This document shows positions 19,061-28,935 of a stretch of DNA of 31,494 bases, in pieces. The stretch spans positions 322,997-354,490 of the forward strand of contig MNCI01017558.1 in the NCBI GenBank assembly GCA_015680685.1, written 5' to 3'. Within the stretch, counting starts at the first letter, position 1; the number at the start of each line of letters is the position of its first letter. A program made the position numbers and the translations under genes. This DNA comes from Gnetum montanum (lineage: Eukaryota; Streptophyta; Gnetopsida; Gnetales; Gnetaceae). The notes beneath the pieces are model-generated. The model saw only the letters and a list, made by a program, of their open reading frames with translations, was not told the DNA's origin and searched no databases.

Positions 19061-19638
19061 TCCAGTAGCCTTGGCCAAAAATTTATTAACAATAAAAAGA
19101 CATTCAAAACACATCCTGTTTGGGAACGTAAAAAGGAAACTCTCTAAAGCACCAAGCAAATGTTTAATGATTTTTAGATAGCAAATCATCTCTCCATTGC
19201 AAAAACAGAGAAACACTTTAACGTTTCGATTTTCTTAAGCTAGAACCGAGTCAACGAAGCTCATCTTAGAATGTGCTTTCTCAGCGTAAGAATACCAGCT
19301 TGTAAAATTTCATACTTAAAAAAATTACAAATATACTTTTTTCTTCACCCTTTAATAAGATATTGCAGGGCCTTCTTCACAGAATGCGAATGACATATCA
19401 ACAAAATGAAACTCCAAAGGAAAGACAAATTCTTTTAAAGATTTCCAGGATCTCCTAAGAATAGCTTACTGGTACTTGGGATGTCTCCTTGAATTGACAG
19501 CCAAAATTCACTTGCAGAATAAACTAATCTTGCAAATTGCAAATAGGATAATGTGAAGACACGGCCCAATATGCTTGTCTTTTGCTGAAAGGACCTTGGT
19601 TAAGAAGATATAGGAAATGATACCACGTCACGTAAGAT
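19061..19638. other. Intergenic sequence, nothing recognised
   Basis: This stretch is AT-rich. A short open frame on the minus strand (to 19216) has no recognisable content. No repeat or RNA gene was seen. Confidence 0.6.
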
Positions 19639-21240
19639 TCAAAGCTTGCAAATTCTTTTGAGTTCTTTTATTTCGTCAATAGAAAATTGATGAGGTGCCT
19701 TTAATACAAGTTTTGTGTTAAGCGTGACCTCGATTGCGTGTTCAACTTCTCGTTCAAGTGGTAGTTCCTTTGAATCTTTAAAAACTTCTTCAAAATCTTT
19801 AATTCATCTAGCAATTGAACTTTTACTTCGGTATGAACCTTGAAAATTTTAGTGAATATACGTATTACCCCCTTTTGACTACTCATTTAGCTAGTTATAT
19901 GAGTTCTTGATCCTATTTCTACTTTGACTCCATCAAAAATAGAAACATAAAGGGTAGATGATTAGAAACTTACAACAATATTATGTGTAGAAAGAAATGC
20001 AACCCCAATATCATGGAACTATCTCCTAATAGATTTTTGAAATAGTAAGCTTTAAATGGAAATTCTTGTAATTGAAAACTCATAGACTTTCTTAGTAATT
20101 ATCCATCTATTTGCCATTTGAACACTAATATTTTTTGTGTGTAGGTTTAAGGTTGAGTTGTTTTACTAGCTTAAGCAATATAAAATTATCTAATGCACCA
20201 CAATCTATGAAGAAGGAGACATCTTGTTTAAATATTGAGCCAATTATAGAAATTAATGAAAGTTGAAATTTACACAAATCTGTTTTCATTAAAATAGAAA
20301 TATTCTTTAAGATAACCTTCTTCCCTAGATTGGTAGCCTCTTGCTTTTGGGATGCAAGGTTACTTTGCTATTGTGTCATAGGATGAGCTCTCTTGTAAAG
20401 TATTTGATAGTTCCTCTTGAGATGGTTCTTGCTACAGTAGTAACAATTTCACCAGTTCTTTTCCCAAGTTGATTTTTGTACATTGACTATGTCTTGCTTT
20501 GCTATTCGTTAACCACACTGTATTTCTTCATAGTTCTTGGTGATGCGAAGGGCATTGTCCTAGGTTTGTAAATTATGGGGTTTGGTTTACAACCTCAAAG
20601 TAAATGATAACCCATTTACAAATTGTCTAGCTATGTCAAGATCTTCCTTTTGAGAAAGGTACTTAATCAAGGAACAAAGTTCCTAATAATAATCATCTAT
20701 GGCTCTTTTTCCCATATACAAATGTATTTGTTAATCCTTAATAAAGTATTTTGTGATAAATTTCTTGATAAACAATGAAATAAATTTATCCCAAGTAGGA
20801 TTCAAAATTTTATGATTCTTATTTCACCATGAAGTTGCTAACCCTTTGAGATACAAGGATGCCACTTGCAACCTCTTATCTTCAACAACATTTGTCATGG
20901 TGAAGTAGTTTTGGATTTCTTCTATTCATACATTAGCCTTCGTTGATGTACATGGTTCTCCATCATACTCGTTAAAACAAATCTTCTTTGCATAGATTTA
21001 CAATAAGGATTCTATTAGTTTCAATAGTTTTGAAATTGAATCACTTCTCTTGGGACTCCTAGGTCTTCCAAAATTTTGTTTAGTGGAATTCATACTCTTT
21101 TCAAGTTTGGGAGGGGACAAAGATATTGGGAGAAATGTTGGTGTGGAGAATCTTAGCATGGATAATGGTGGTGTTTTAGATCTTTCTAGCGTTTGAATCT
21201 CAAATATGACTGTATCTACCTTATCATTAACTTTACCCAA
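19639..21240 (-). pseudogene. Ty3/gypsy retrotransposon gag-protease fragment, decayed
   Basis: Read right to left, the order is that of a gypsy polyprotein. 21240-20998 is a gag N-terminal region (VNDKVDTVIFEIQTLE). About 20990-20750 is the Retrotrans_gag domain (FNEYDGEPCTSTKANV, then IEEIQNYFTMTNVVEDKRLQ, ASLYLKGLATSW, WDKFISLFIKKF). 20449-20407 is a zinc knuckle CYYCSKNHLKRNY, with the last Cys lost. About 20320-20130 is the protease active-site region (FFIDCGALDNFILLKLVKQL), with the usual D-S/T-G changed to D-C-G. 20090-19985 is the flap region ending SSMILGLHFF. 19804-19639 is the linker before reverse transcriptase (LPLEREVEHAIEVT, KAPHQFSIDEIKELKR). Reverse transcriptase, RNase H and integrase are missing, so the copy is 3'-truncated. 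Several in-frame stops are present, some at expected Trp codons. The element is dead. Confidence 0.92.
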
Positions 21241-21857
21241 CTAAGAAGTTGTCCTTTCTTCTAGACTTAGAAGAGCTTACGTAACTTCTTGTACCTATCC
21301 ATTCAATTGATTGTTAACTTTATGGACCTACGTGCAATTAGCTTATAGATCTTACATCCCCACTTTTGAAGCTACTCCATCTTGTAATTCACAAGATGCT
21401 TTACGATTCACCAATGGGTTCTTCATACAAAAATATGTTGGTCTTGTGCATGAGATTATGCTTCATGAGACCTCCATGTTGTAGTGTTGATGCACTTCAA
21501 TAAGGAAGTTATGGAGTTAAGTAATTTTTAACCATTCAAATGTAGTTTTGATGGGTTTATGTAGGCTTGAGCAAGACTAGGGTTAACTACATGTTTAAGA
21601 CTTGCCACTATAATGCCCATCCATCTATCTTACCTAACAGCATATTGACAAGTGTTAATAAAAGCTTATTTTCACATGTGCTTTATATTTCTTAAGCCAA
21701 GTTGAATTCAATCTAAGCCCCACTGAATCAAGCTTTGTCATGTCTTTTTGGACCAATAGAATGATGTTAGGTTGCATAGCTTTGTTTTGATCCATCTTGG
21801 TTAATGTATTAACTTTCAAGCATGTTTCCAATCCAACATTTGGATAAGTCTGAGTGA
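21241..21857 (-). other. Probable 5' part of the gypsy fossil, no domain recognised
   Basis: The sequence lies upstream of gag in the element's direction. It contains a 72-codon minus-strand frame (21655-21873) that I do not recognise. No primer-binding site or LTR end could be located. Confidence 0.35.
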
Positions 21858-22800
21858 AAGGAATGGTCATCATTAGGAATATATTGTAGACCTTTCTCTA
21901 CATTTTTATAGTTTCTAAGATTGATATGATGATTCCCAATCAATTTCCTAGCTTTTAGTGAAATTTCCTTGTAGCTTGAGGCTTTCTAGATGTGACAAGT
22001 GTAGTCACCAGAGTCTTAGTTTATAAAAAGGATAGTCACTATTCATTGAGACCATGTTGTGCCAATTACAAATGTTCTAGACCTTAACAAGAGTAGTCAT
22101 GATAATTTAGAAGCTAACAAGAGTAGTCTACATACTTAAAATTACTGAAAATAGTTATCTATATCATCTCTACTAGTAACAAGGGTGGTCAAGACATATT
22201 ATATGATGAAAAGAATAATCACTATTGGATCAAATATTGACAAGGATGGTCAAAACTAAAATATTAGTGATAGGCGTAGTTAGGATGCTCAAAATTACTA
22301 ATAGAGGTAGTCGAGGCTTCATCCCTGTTGACAAGGGCTATCACGACTTCAAGTTAGTGTGACAAGGGTGGTCATGAGGTGCTCTTTACAAGTTTTATGA
22401 CAAATCACTCATTTTTGAATTTTCCCATGTTCTTCTAAGCTCACATCAACTGTGATAGGGGTACTTAAGGTATCTTTGAAGTTATAGGAATAGTCTTAGT
22501 TGTAATGATCTTGAAGCTTGAAATGATGATTTTGAATGTCTCTTAGCATGTGCTTAATAGGAATGGTCATCATGTCTTGTAATTCTAATCTTATTTAAAT
22601 TAAATTTTGTTACGAGAGTGATCATGAGGGGCTAATAGGGGTGGCTAGGGCTTAGTTTCTTGAACACACTTAGTTCATATTTTGAGCTTCCTACTTGTCA
22701 ACATGACCGTCAAGTGATTTGAGAACTTCCAAGCTTGTGATAAAGGGGATCATAAGTATTAGCAATTGAATTACTTGTGATAAGGATGGTTAGCATTATT
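21858..22800. repeat. Array of about 18 degenerate copies of a roughly 19-bp motif with irregular spacing
   Basis: The motif is close to GTGACAAGGGTGGTCATGA. Clear copies are at 21992-22008, 22084-22102, 22114-22130, 22176-22194, 22236-22256, 22267-22285, 22299-22316, 22327-22346, 22357-22379, 22452-22470, 22557-22573, 22608-22629, 22632-22650, 22738-22756 and 22777-22795, plus weaker ones. Spacing is mostly about 30-60 bp but uneven, and the sequence between copies is not clearly repeated. The motif begins TGAC and ends GTCA, so its ends are inverted. It lies upstream of the gag fossil in that element's direction, and could be a leader or LTR feature. Confidence 0.7.
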
Positions 22801-25282
22801 GGATTGGTTAACTAATGGTGGGGCTAGTTAACTTTGAATAAAATATTTCCTAGATTCCATTAAGTTGACATGGGTCCAGTTCATTATGACAAGCCTCCAA
22901 CACTAACTATCACTTCAAATTGTATAAATAACCCTTCAACTATCCCATATTTTTATCCTTCTTAACGTGGCTCTTCTCATTTATTACCTTTTCCATGTGT
23001 TCTTCTACTCTTCCCAAGTATTTGCCATGATAAATTCTTATTCATTACTAACATATGTAGTTGTTCTTATATATATACACACACACACATCATTTTTTGT
23101 CTTTACATTATCTATTCTTCTTACAAAATTTTCCCTTTGTTAAAGCTCAAAGACAAGAGGTCATTCCAAATAAACATTGATAATTCCCACACCTAAAGTA
23201 ACATGCTAATCATCTTTAAGAAGCTCATGTTGTAGTGTCAACCTTGCTTCAGAATAAGGAGTTTTTCTAATTGTAAAGCTCTTACAACTTTGACCTTTTA
23301 ACTATTCCCCACTTTGGCTTGTGAGGATACTTTTGTTTTGAACGAAATTCTTGTTAGTTTTGACATTAATAAGTTTTTTTAAACTCCCAAGAGTACTTGT
23401 TATTTAAGTGCTAAAGTCCTTCACATCATCTTTGATCTTTGTGAGGGCTCAGATGTTCCTTTGGTCCTTAGAAACATTGGTAAGGAAATCAAGGTCTTTT
23501 GGGAAACCAAACTACTTGATTATATTAGTGTCTTAACTCCTTATTTAACTCTTCATGGTTTAAAAATGTTACCATTTAATGATAAGTGTCTTTTCCATGT
23601 TAGCTCTTTGATTGTTGAAAGAGATTGTTAGGTTGAAAACCCTACTTACATTCTCATTTATTATATTATTATCTTTACTATACCATGACAAAAAATTCTT
23701 ATGACTAGGCTGATTTTTCTAAAGATCATTTAACCTTGACCATTGCTCGAATTAAGGGTTTTCAAAGTGGTGAAACTAATATGGGAGTACTTCTCCTAGG
23801 CCCTTACTTTGGGATGAGATGCAACTTTAAGTGTGTCTCAATCATAGAACATAGGTCTAAATAACACTATTACCTATTATCTAATTCATAAAAAGGTTGT
23901 TTTGATTGAGAGCTTATTGAAAGCCAGAACTATATTAGTCTAGTCCACTTTTGTGAAAGGGGATGATTTCCGTGACTTGCATGGTTTCTTCCATTTTACT
24001 AATTTGTTTGTTTTGCCTTCAATATTTACCAATTCTTTATTACTAAATAATGGTGTTTATAAAAATTTATCAATGCAAAAGGATAAATATGTAAATAATA
24101 ACTATGAATAGTAGGGGGTAGTGGACCCATCAAAGGATCATCAAAAGAAAGAAATTTAGGAATAGTTTCCTTCAACTAACTTCCATTAGTCATGAGTATT
24201 CTTTCTGTACTCATATATCAATCATTATTCTTTTATTTAATATTGGATATCTTACCTTCATTTTTTTTATTTTTAAATTCCTAATAGAGGAAGCAAAAGG
24301 AAAAGAGAAAATAAGTTGAGTATTCATCTTGTCAATTAAGACCTTGAGTGCTCACTCTATAGGAGATCACTCTAATTAACTTTATAGTAAAATGGATATC
24401 CTCTAATCTCAACATTAGTGATTCATTTCTCTCACATTCTAAAACTGATCTACCAATTGAAGATATCTACTCTAGTATCAAAGTTGATGACTTTTGCCAT
24501 GAGGCATCTTCCATTGGATTAGGGATACATTAGATAGTTGCAGGTGAAGGCATCTTTGGTTGATTCATGTATACCATTCTTGCTAACTAGTTTTTTTTTG
24601 GTTTTCTAATTGCTATTTGTAAAAAGGTGGACCTATAGGTTTATTATCATCCTTTCTTGGTTATGGCTGTAGACTTTTCTTTTATGGATACTTTACATTT
24701 ATCTACTTCTATTTAATGAAGTTGTAGGTTAGCATTTAAAAATTTATGACTAAGAGCACAAGTTTGAAATGAAGGATGGGGAGGAGATGATGTTTTCTAT
24801 AGTGCACTTTGGAGATGGTATTTTTTGTAGTGATCTTAATATGTTCTTATCAGTTGTCCTTAAAAGGACATCTTCTTCTAACATGATGAAGCTTTCTGAA
24901 ATATCTTTTTTGGTTATAAAGAATGGTTATAAGGCTGACATAATTAAACAAACTACAAAAACAAGAAAGAAGAGAAAACCAAAATCATCTACAAGAAACT
25001 ACTATATCTAGCAATTGCTTAAGAAAAGAGTAACATAACATCTACCCAAATAGTATAAAAACACCATGCAACCAACTACATAGAAGAGGCAAATGAGCAA
25101 GTAAGAAGCAAGAGCATAACTATGACCTTCTCCTTCTAGGTGATTACCCTTATGACTTCTATCAAGATAAAAGCTTGAACATTCTACTTTGATCAAGTTT
25201 AAAAATTGATTTTTAAAGGATTGTAACCTTAATATTGAGAACTTTTTAAAGCTAAAACTTTAATAATATGTACCTCTAAGAT
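22801..25282 (+). other. Intergenic stretch with an unrecognised decayed reading frame at about 23338-24110
   Basis: From about 23338 one plus-strand frame reads protein-like between stops: NEILVSFDINKFF, AKVLHIIFDLCEGSDVPLVL, RNIGKEIKVFWETKLLDYIS, TLHGLKMLPFNDKCLFHVSS, and later FVKGDDFRDLHGFFHFTNLF. It has many stops and apparent frameshifts. I do not recognise the family; a dead transposon protein is likely. A short plus-strand frame at 24769-25011 is also unrecognised. An AC microsatellite lies at 23070-23089. The rest shows nothing identifiable. Confidence 0.35.
23070..23089. repeat. AT/AC dinucleotide microsatellite
   Basis: Short ATATAT run passing into about seven AC units. Confidence 0.9.
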
Positions 25283-25294
25283 TGATGGGACGTG

Positions 25295-25365
25295 ATATCG
25301 CATAGGCGTATGCGATATCGTGTCGTCCCCTGTGATATCGTGTACGTGATATCACAGTCTGCCGC
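25295..25365 (+). repeat. GATATC palindrome array upstream of the LTR TATA box
   Basis: Four GATATC cores occur within about 70 bp, each in a context like CGTGATATCGC, TGCGATATCGTG or ACGTGATATCACAG. Two of the four are extended palindromes or near-palindromes. The related minus-strand LTR has five similar sites (29759-29695) in the same position. Confidence 0.85.
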
Positions 25366-25371
25366 AATGTC

Positions 25372-25379
25372 TATAAATA
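25372..25379 (+). promoter_or_regulatory. LTR TATA box (TATAAATA)
   Basis: TATAAATA lies about 25 bp after the last GATATC motif. The related LTR has TATAAATA at the same relative place (29661-29654, minus). Transcription would start about 30 bp downstream. Confidence 0.65.
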
Positions 25380-26239
25380 AGAAGCGGCTCTCCCTTGTTT
25401 TACAATGAGAGGTTAGATTGTAGCGAAGCTCTGGCAGTTTGATCCCTCCAGAGATAGATTATTTTCTAGTGTCTGCCCGCAGTGTGGTGAATGTAATTAT
25501 ATGACATCCTTTATTCGAGTGTCACGTACTTGGACACGCACATGACCGGCAATAAAGACCAAGATTACTTCATCATTGCAACATTCACGTTGTTTATTTA
25601 TTTATTTAATTATTATTTACTACTTTCCTAATTAGTCTCTCTCACCCTTATCTCATGTTAAACCACGGAATGAGTACGACTTGATTATGAGCATTTAAGT
25701 GTGACTACTTGGTAACCCAGTGGCGTACCTAGAATTTACGCTTGGTAATCCCAGTGGTAGTCGTGCACAAAGTCCAAGATGTGTACGGATAATCAAGGAA
25801 CAGATGCTCATTGCACTTAGGCTAGATTAGATTCCTTTACCCTTTCACCCTTAGCTTAGTTAATATTATTTCCATTGCCTTCAGGAGTAGCATTAGATTA
25901 GAAACCACATCATACACCTCACTCTGGACTAAACCATACATGACAAATATAATACTAGTCCAGGTGGGAAGACAGCGAACTACGACCTAAGGATAACTAT
26001 CTAGGTGCCTCAGCTAGTCCTTCTGCAGAGTTCGATTGGATCGCGCGTGAAAACGCTCATATTCGTATGGTTGAGTGTAGGGGTACCTCGCCACTCATCA
26101 AAGTTGTATGAGCTCAGGGAAAGGGGGAATAAGGTAGAGGGATGTCAAAACTAAAAATAGGAAGGGCATTAGAACCTAAAATAACTTGACTATATGTACA
26201 TCTCAAGACATAGAGTCAACATTATACTTTAGATAAAAC

Positions 26240-26370
26240 AATGAGATGTTAACCTAGTTGTAAGGCTCTTAATTTGGATGCTCTAAGTTATGATTTTGAT
26301 TTTAGTTGGAAATATCGAGTTATAAAGATTTAATTGAACTATATATCTTAGGTGTAAATATTGAAATGAA
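26240..26370 (+). mobile_element. tRNA-like SINE, family B, copy next to the LINE fossil
   Basis: It shows ATGAGATGTTAACCTAGTTG then TAAGGCTCTT (box A region), a degraded box B (TTTTGATTTTAG), GAGTTATAAAG and TTTAATTGAACTATATATCT. Each piece matches 27261-27417 in order. No clear target duplication was seen, and the ends are approximate. Confidence 0.65.
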
Positions 26371-26379
26371 ATGAAGCTT

Positions 26380-27250
26380 TATTATGTTTGAAGACCCATA
26401 AAATCTATTAGACAAATATTATATTTTCATGAAAAATAATGATATACTCTACAAATTGACCATGCACCAATGGGGGACATTAAAAAAAATCATATAGGAT
26501 TTTTGCTATAACATTATAATGTTGTTTCAAATGGGTAGTCATATCACAAGAAAGAAACTCATGTAACTCATCTTCAAGGGCTTCTAATCTACACAACCTA
26601 CAAATGCACTCTTCTTAAGGGAGTTGAATCCATCTTCCACTTTTAATTCTAAGATAATGAAAACTTAAGTGAAGCTTGCTAATAGCATTCTAATACTTGA
26701 TGAGAATAACAACTAAGAGATGGTGAGCTTCTACATAGAGTTTATTAGATCTAATATTAGCCCACATCTGCATTAAAACCTTTTACTTGACTAGTTTATG
26801 AATGTGCTTAGGAATTTGCTACATGGCCTCACAAGAGATATTCAAATTTTTCAACCATTACATCCCCTGAAAATACCAACCATGATTTGGCAAATCCTCA
26901 TGAATTGCTTTAGAGAATTTGTCTTACCTTGAGATATCCAAGCTATGAGTATATGTAATGAATTAGCACAAAGCTTCTACTTCTAAAGCTAATAAATCAC
27001 ATTTACATAATAACATTGAGTAAGATGTTTGTATCTTTACCTTTAACTCATCAAGAAGAAAAGCTTTTTGCACTCTTTCAATATCTTTCCAAAGTTTAAC
27101 ACTAAGTCTAGGTCCCCAAATAACACATCCAAATATTGCTAAAAGAATGTTTCAGGTTCCAACACCCCTTCATGATACTTTAGAAAAATCTAAAAATAGA
27201 ACATGAGATATACCTCTAGGATGATAATTAAAAGTTCAGCAAGTTTTTTT
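26380..27250 (-). pseudogene. LINE C-terminal fragment (post-RT region with zinc-binding motif), decayed
   Basis: On the minus strand the sequence reads LAIFGCVIWGPRLSVKLWKD then IERVQKAFLLDELKVKIQTS. Later come LLCKCDLLALEVEAL, LSFHYLRIKSGRWIQLP, EECICRLCRLEALEDELHEF and LSCD. Non-LTR retrotransposons have this order after the polymerase: YG.E.WG......L...Q..FL, then PL...E, then KLRIE.GR....P..ERIC..C....ED..H.....C. The zinc ligands C-x2-C and H-x4-C are all kept, although stops interrupt the frame. The polymerase core is not visible; a SINE lies at its upstream edge (27261). This is a different LINE type from the RTE pieces. Confidence 0.72.
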
Positions 27251-27260
27251 GGTCTAGTTC

Positions 27261-27417
27261 AATGAAATGTTAGCCTAGTGATAAGATTTTTGATTTGAAA
27301 ACTCCAAGTCATGGGTTTGAATTTAGTAGGCAATGATGAGTTATAAAGCTTTAATTGGACTATATCTCTTGGGGGTGTACCTATATTACAATTATTTTAG
27401 GGTTCCAACACTTCTTC
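27261..27417 (+). mobile_element. tRNA-like SINE, family B, with 13-bp target-site duplication
   Basis: The 157-bp element begins AATGAAATGTTAGCCTAGTG (box A-like GCCTAGTGATAAG). It has a box B-like GGGTTTGAATTT near 27315 and then GAGTTATAAAGCTTTAATTG. It is flanked by TTTGGTCTAGTTC at 27248-27260 and again at 27418-27430, a perfect 13-bp duplication typical of LINE-driven insertion. This is the best-bounded copy of the family. Confidence 0.85.
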
Positions 27418-27430
27418 TTTGGTCTAGTTC

Positions 27431-28318
27431 CACATAGGACTAGACCTTGAGATTGTAAGATCATGGTATAGATAAGTTATTTTTCTTAAGGATTCCTCCA
27501 TAGTATTGTTAATGTACTAAATTTTAATCATCAAATTTAGGATGGTTTTTATAAATAACTTTGGGATGATAGGTCAATGTGGTTCCTCTACATCTTAAAT
27601 ACCAAAATCTCCAACCACTAAAGAAAAAAGAACAACATATGAAAAAAAGGCATTGCATGTTAATCTTCAATTCTAACAAGGGTGATGCTCCTTTAAGGTA
27701 TAAAACCTTTCTGTTTGACAAATAGACTAGGCTTTTCATTGGTTAGTTTTATCCTGTCAAAAAATTTCACAATGAAAATATATGTATAATGCCTGCTCAT
27801 ATTGGTCAGGTTAGACATATAGAAAAAAGGTTCAAATTTCTTGTCCATATCTTACTCAAGTTACTATAAATTTTGGATTGAGTTTCTCATGTTCTCCTCA
27901 GTAGTCAGTTCTTCAAGTTTGTTCTCTATCTTCTTATCTTTTTATTACTATTGTAGACTTTCTCTCATATAATTTGCATAATGATCTACAAAGGAATATC
28001 ATTAAGAAAATTTCAAATGATGATCAAGTTATGTAATTACTCAACATGCACTTTGTTGATGATCCTTTTTTTTTTTATAATCAAGAATTCTTTGCAACAT
28101 ATCAATACCTTATTAGCTAGAGTAGAGAAATATTGCATGTTATCTAGCTCTCATATCAATTGGTAAAAATTTGTTATATATTGTAATGACAATATTAATG
28201 AGTTAGTTACACTTAAACTTTAGAAAATCTTAAAAAAAGATTATCATTATAATTTTAGGAATATCTTTATCTTTTGATCCTAATCTAAATATTTTGTAGA
28301 ATTACATGCTTGATAAAT
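27431..28318. other. AT-rich spacer, nothing recognised
   Basis: Open frames on either strand (for example 27524-27739 and 27981-28166) are Phe/Leu/Lys-rich chance frames. No repeat or domain was recognised. Confidence 0.5.
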
Positions 28319-28511
28319 TGAGCGTCCATCATTTAAAGTGATGGTAAGATACTTATTGCTTAAGTCAAAGACCTAGATTTGAGCATGGGCATAGCCACTT
28401 GAAGATGTTAGATATTCACTCATCCACCAATCCTTCTAAGATCCTACTTAATGGGATGAGTAGTGTGGTTCCAAGTAATGATCACATGTGATTGATAAAA
28501 TTAATAAGAAA
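28319..28511 (+). mobile_element. tRNA-derived SINE, family A, copy 2, with 10-bp target-site duplication
   Basis: Box A-like AGTGATGGTAAGATACTT (from 28337) and a degraded box B AGATTTGAGCATG (28376-28388) are followed by the same body as 17036-17213 (CATAGCCACTTGAAG, CTCATCCACCAATCC, ATCCTACTT). CTTGATAAAT flanks it at 28309-28318 and 28512-28521. The right-hand duplication ends where the tail of the RTE LINE begins. Confidence 0.8.
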
Positions 28512-28520
28512 CTTGATAAA

Positions 28521-28935
28521 TCATCATCATCATCATCTTCATAGCCTTATTCCAAAAAATGGGGTCAGCTACATGAGTTTTTTTCCTCCATTTGCCTCTA
28601 TGAAGAGTTAGACCTTTGTTTATTTGCAATTTCTTCAAATCATCTTCAATATTTTTTCTTTTTTACATATCTTCTTTGGCCTTTCTTTGGTAGCTTTCTT
28701 AGAACAGTGATGTAGCATCCTTTGTTTATAGGCTCATTGTTTGATCTTCTTTGCACATGTTCAAAAAATCTAAGCCACCATTTTGGTTGCTTAACTAAAA
28801 TAGAAGTCACTCTAAGTCTTCTTCTAATATTTGTATTATGTAGTTTATCTCTTTTAGTAATATTTAACATCCATCGAAGAATTCACATTTTTGTCACACT
28901 AATTTGTTGTTCATGCATCTTTTGTACAATCCAAT
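28521..28935 (-). pseudogene. RTE-type LINE, 3' end with ATG/GAT tail, interrupted by an LTR element
   Basis: Read leftwards from 28935 the pieces are QKMHEQQISVTKM, ILRWMLNITKRDKLHNTNIR then RRLRVTSI, and WLRFFEHVQRRSNNEPINK. After shifts come LTLHRGKWRKKTHVADPIFW and a GATGAT tail (28538-28521). The family end of RTE-clade plant LINE proteins runs MLRWMCG.TRKDKIRNE.IR, RLRWFGHVQRR, W..RIHVADP and then a trinucleotide tail. The copy is cut at 28935, where a gypsy LTR begins, so the LTR element appears to have inserted into the LINE. Confidence 0.87.

Larger units (their letters stand above)
25283..26100 (+). mobile_element. Solo LTR of a gypsy-like retrotransposon
   Basis: The 818-bp block starts TGATGGGACG and ends CCACTCATCA, so its ends form the inverted TGATG..CATCA expected of an LTR. 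It matches 28936-29772 in reverse over both ends and several internal blocks, such as CATATTCGTATGGTTGAG, GATGTGTACGGA and paired TTGGTAAYCC motifs. It is flanked by AAGAT (25278-25282) and AAGTT (26101-26105), a possible 5-bp target duplication with one change. No polypurine tract precedes it and no primer-binding site follows it, so it reads as a solo LTR left by recombination. U3 carries four GATATC palindromes and a TATA box. Confidence 0.82.

Noticed and set aside
21858-22800. CRISPR-like array
   Set aside because: Repeats are degenerate, spacing is irregular, and the context is plant nuclear retroelement sequence.
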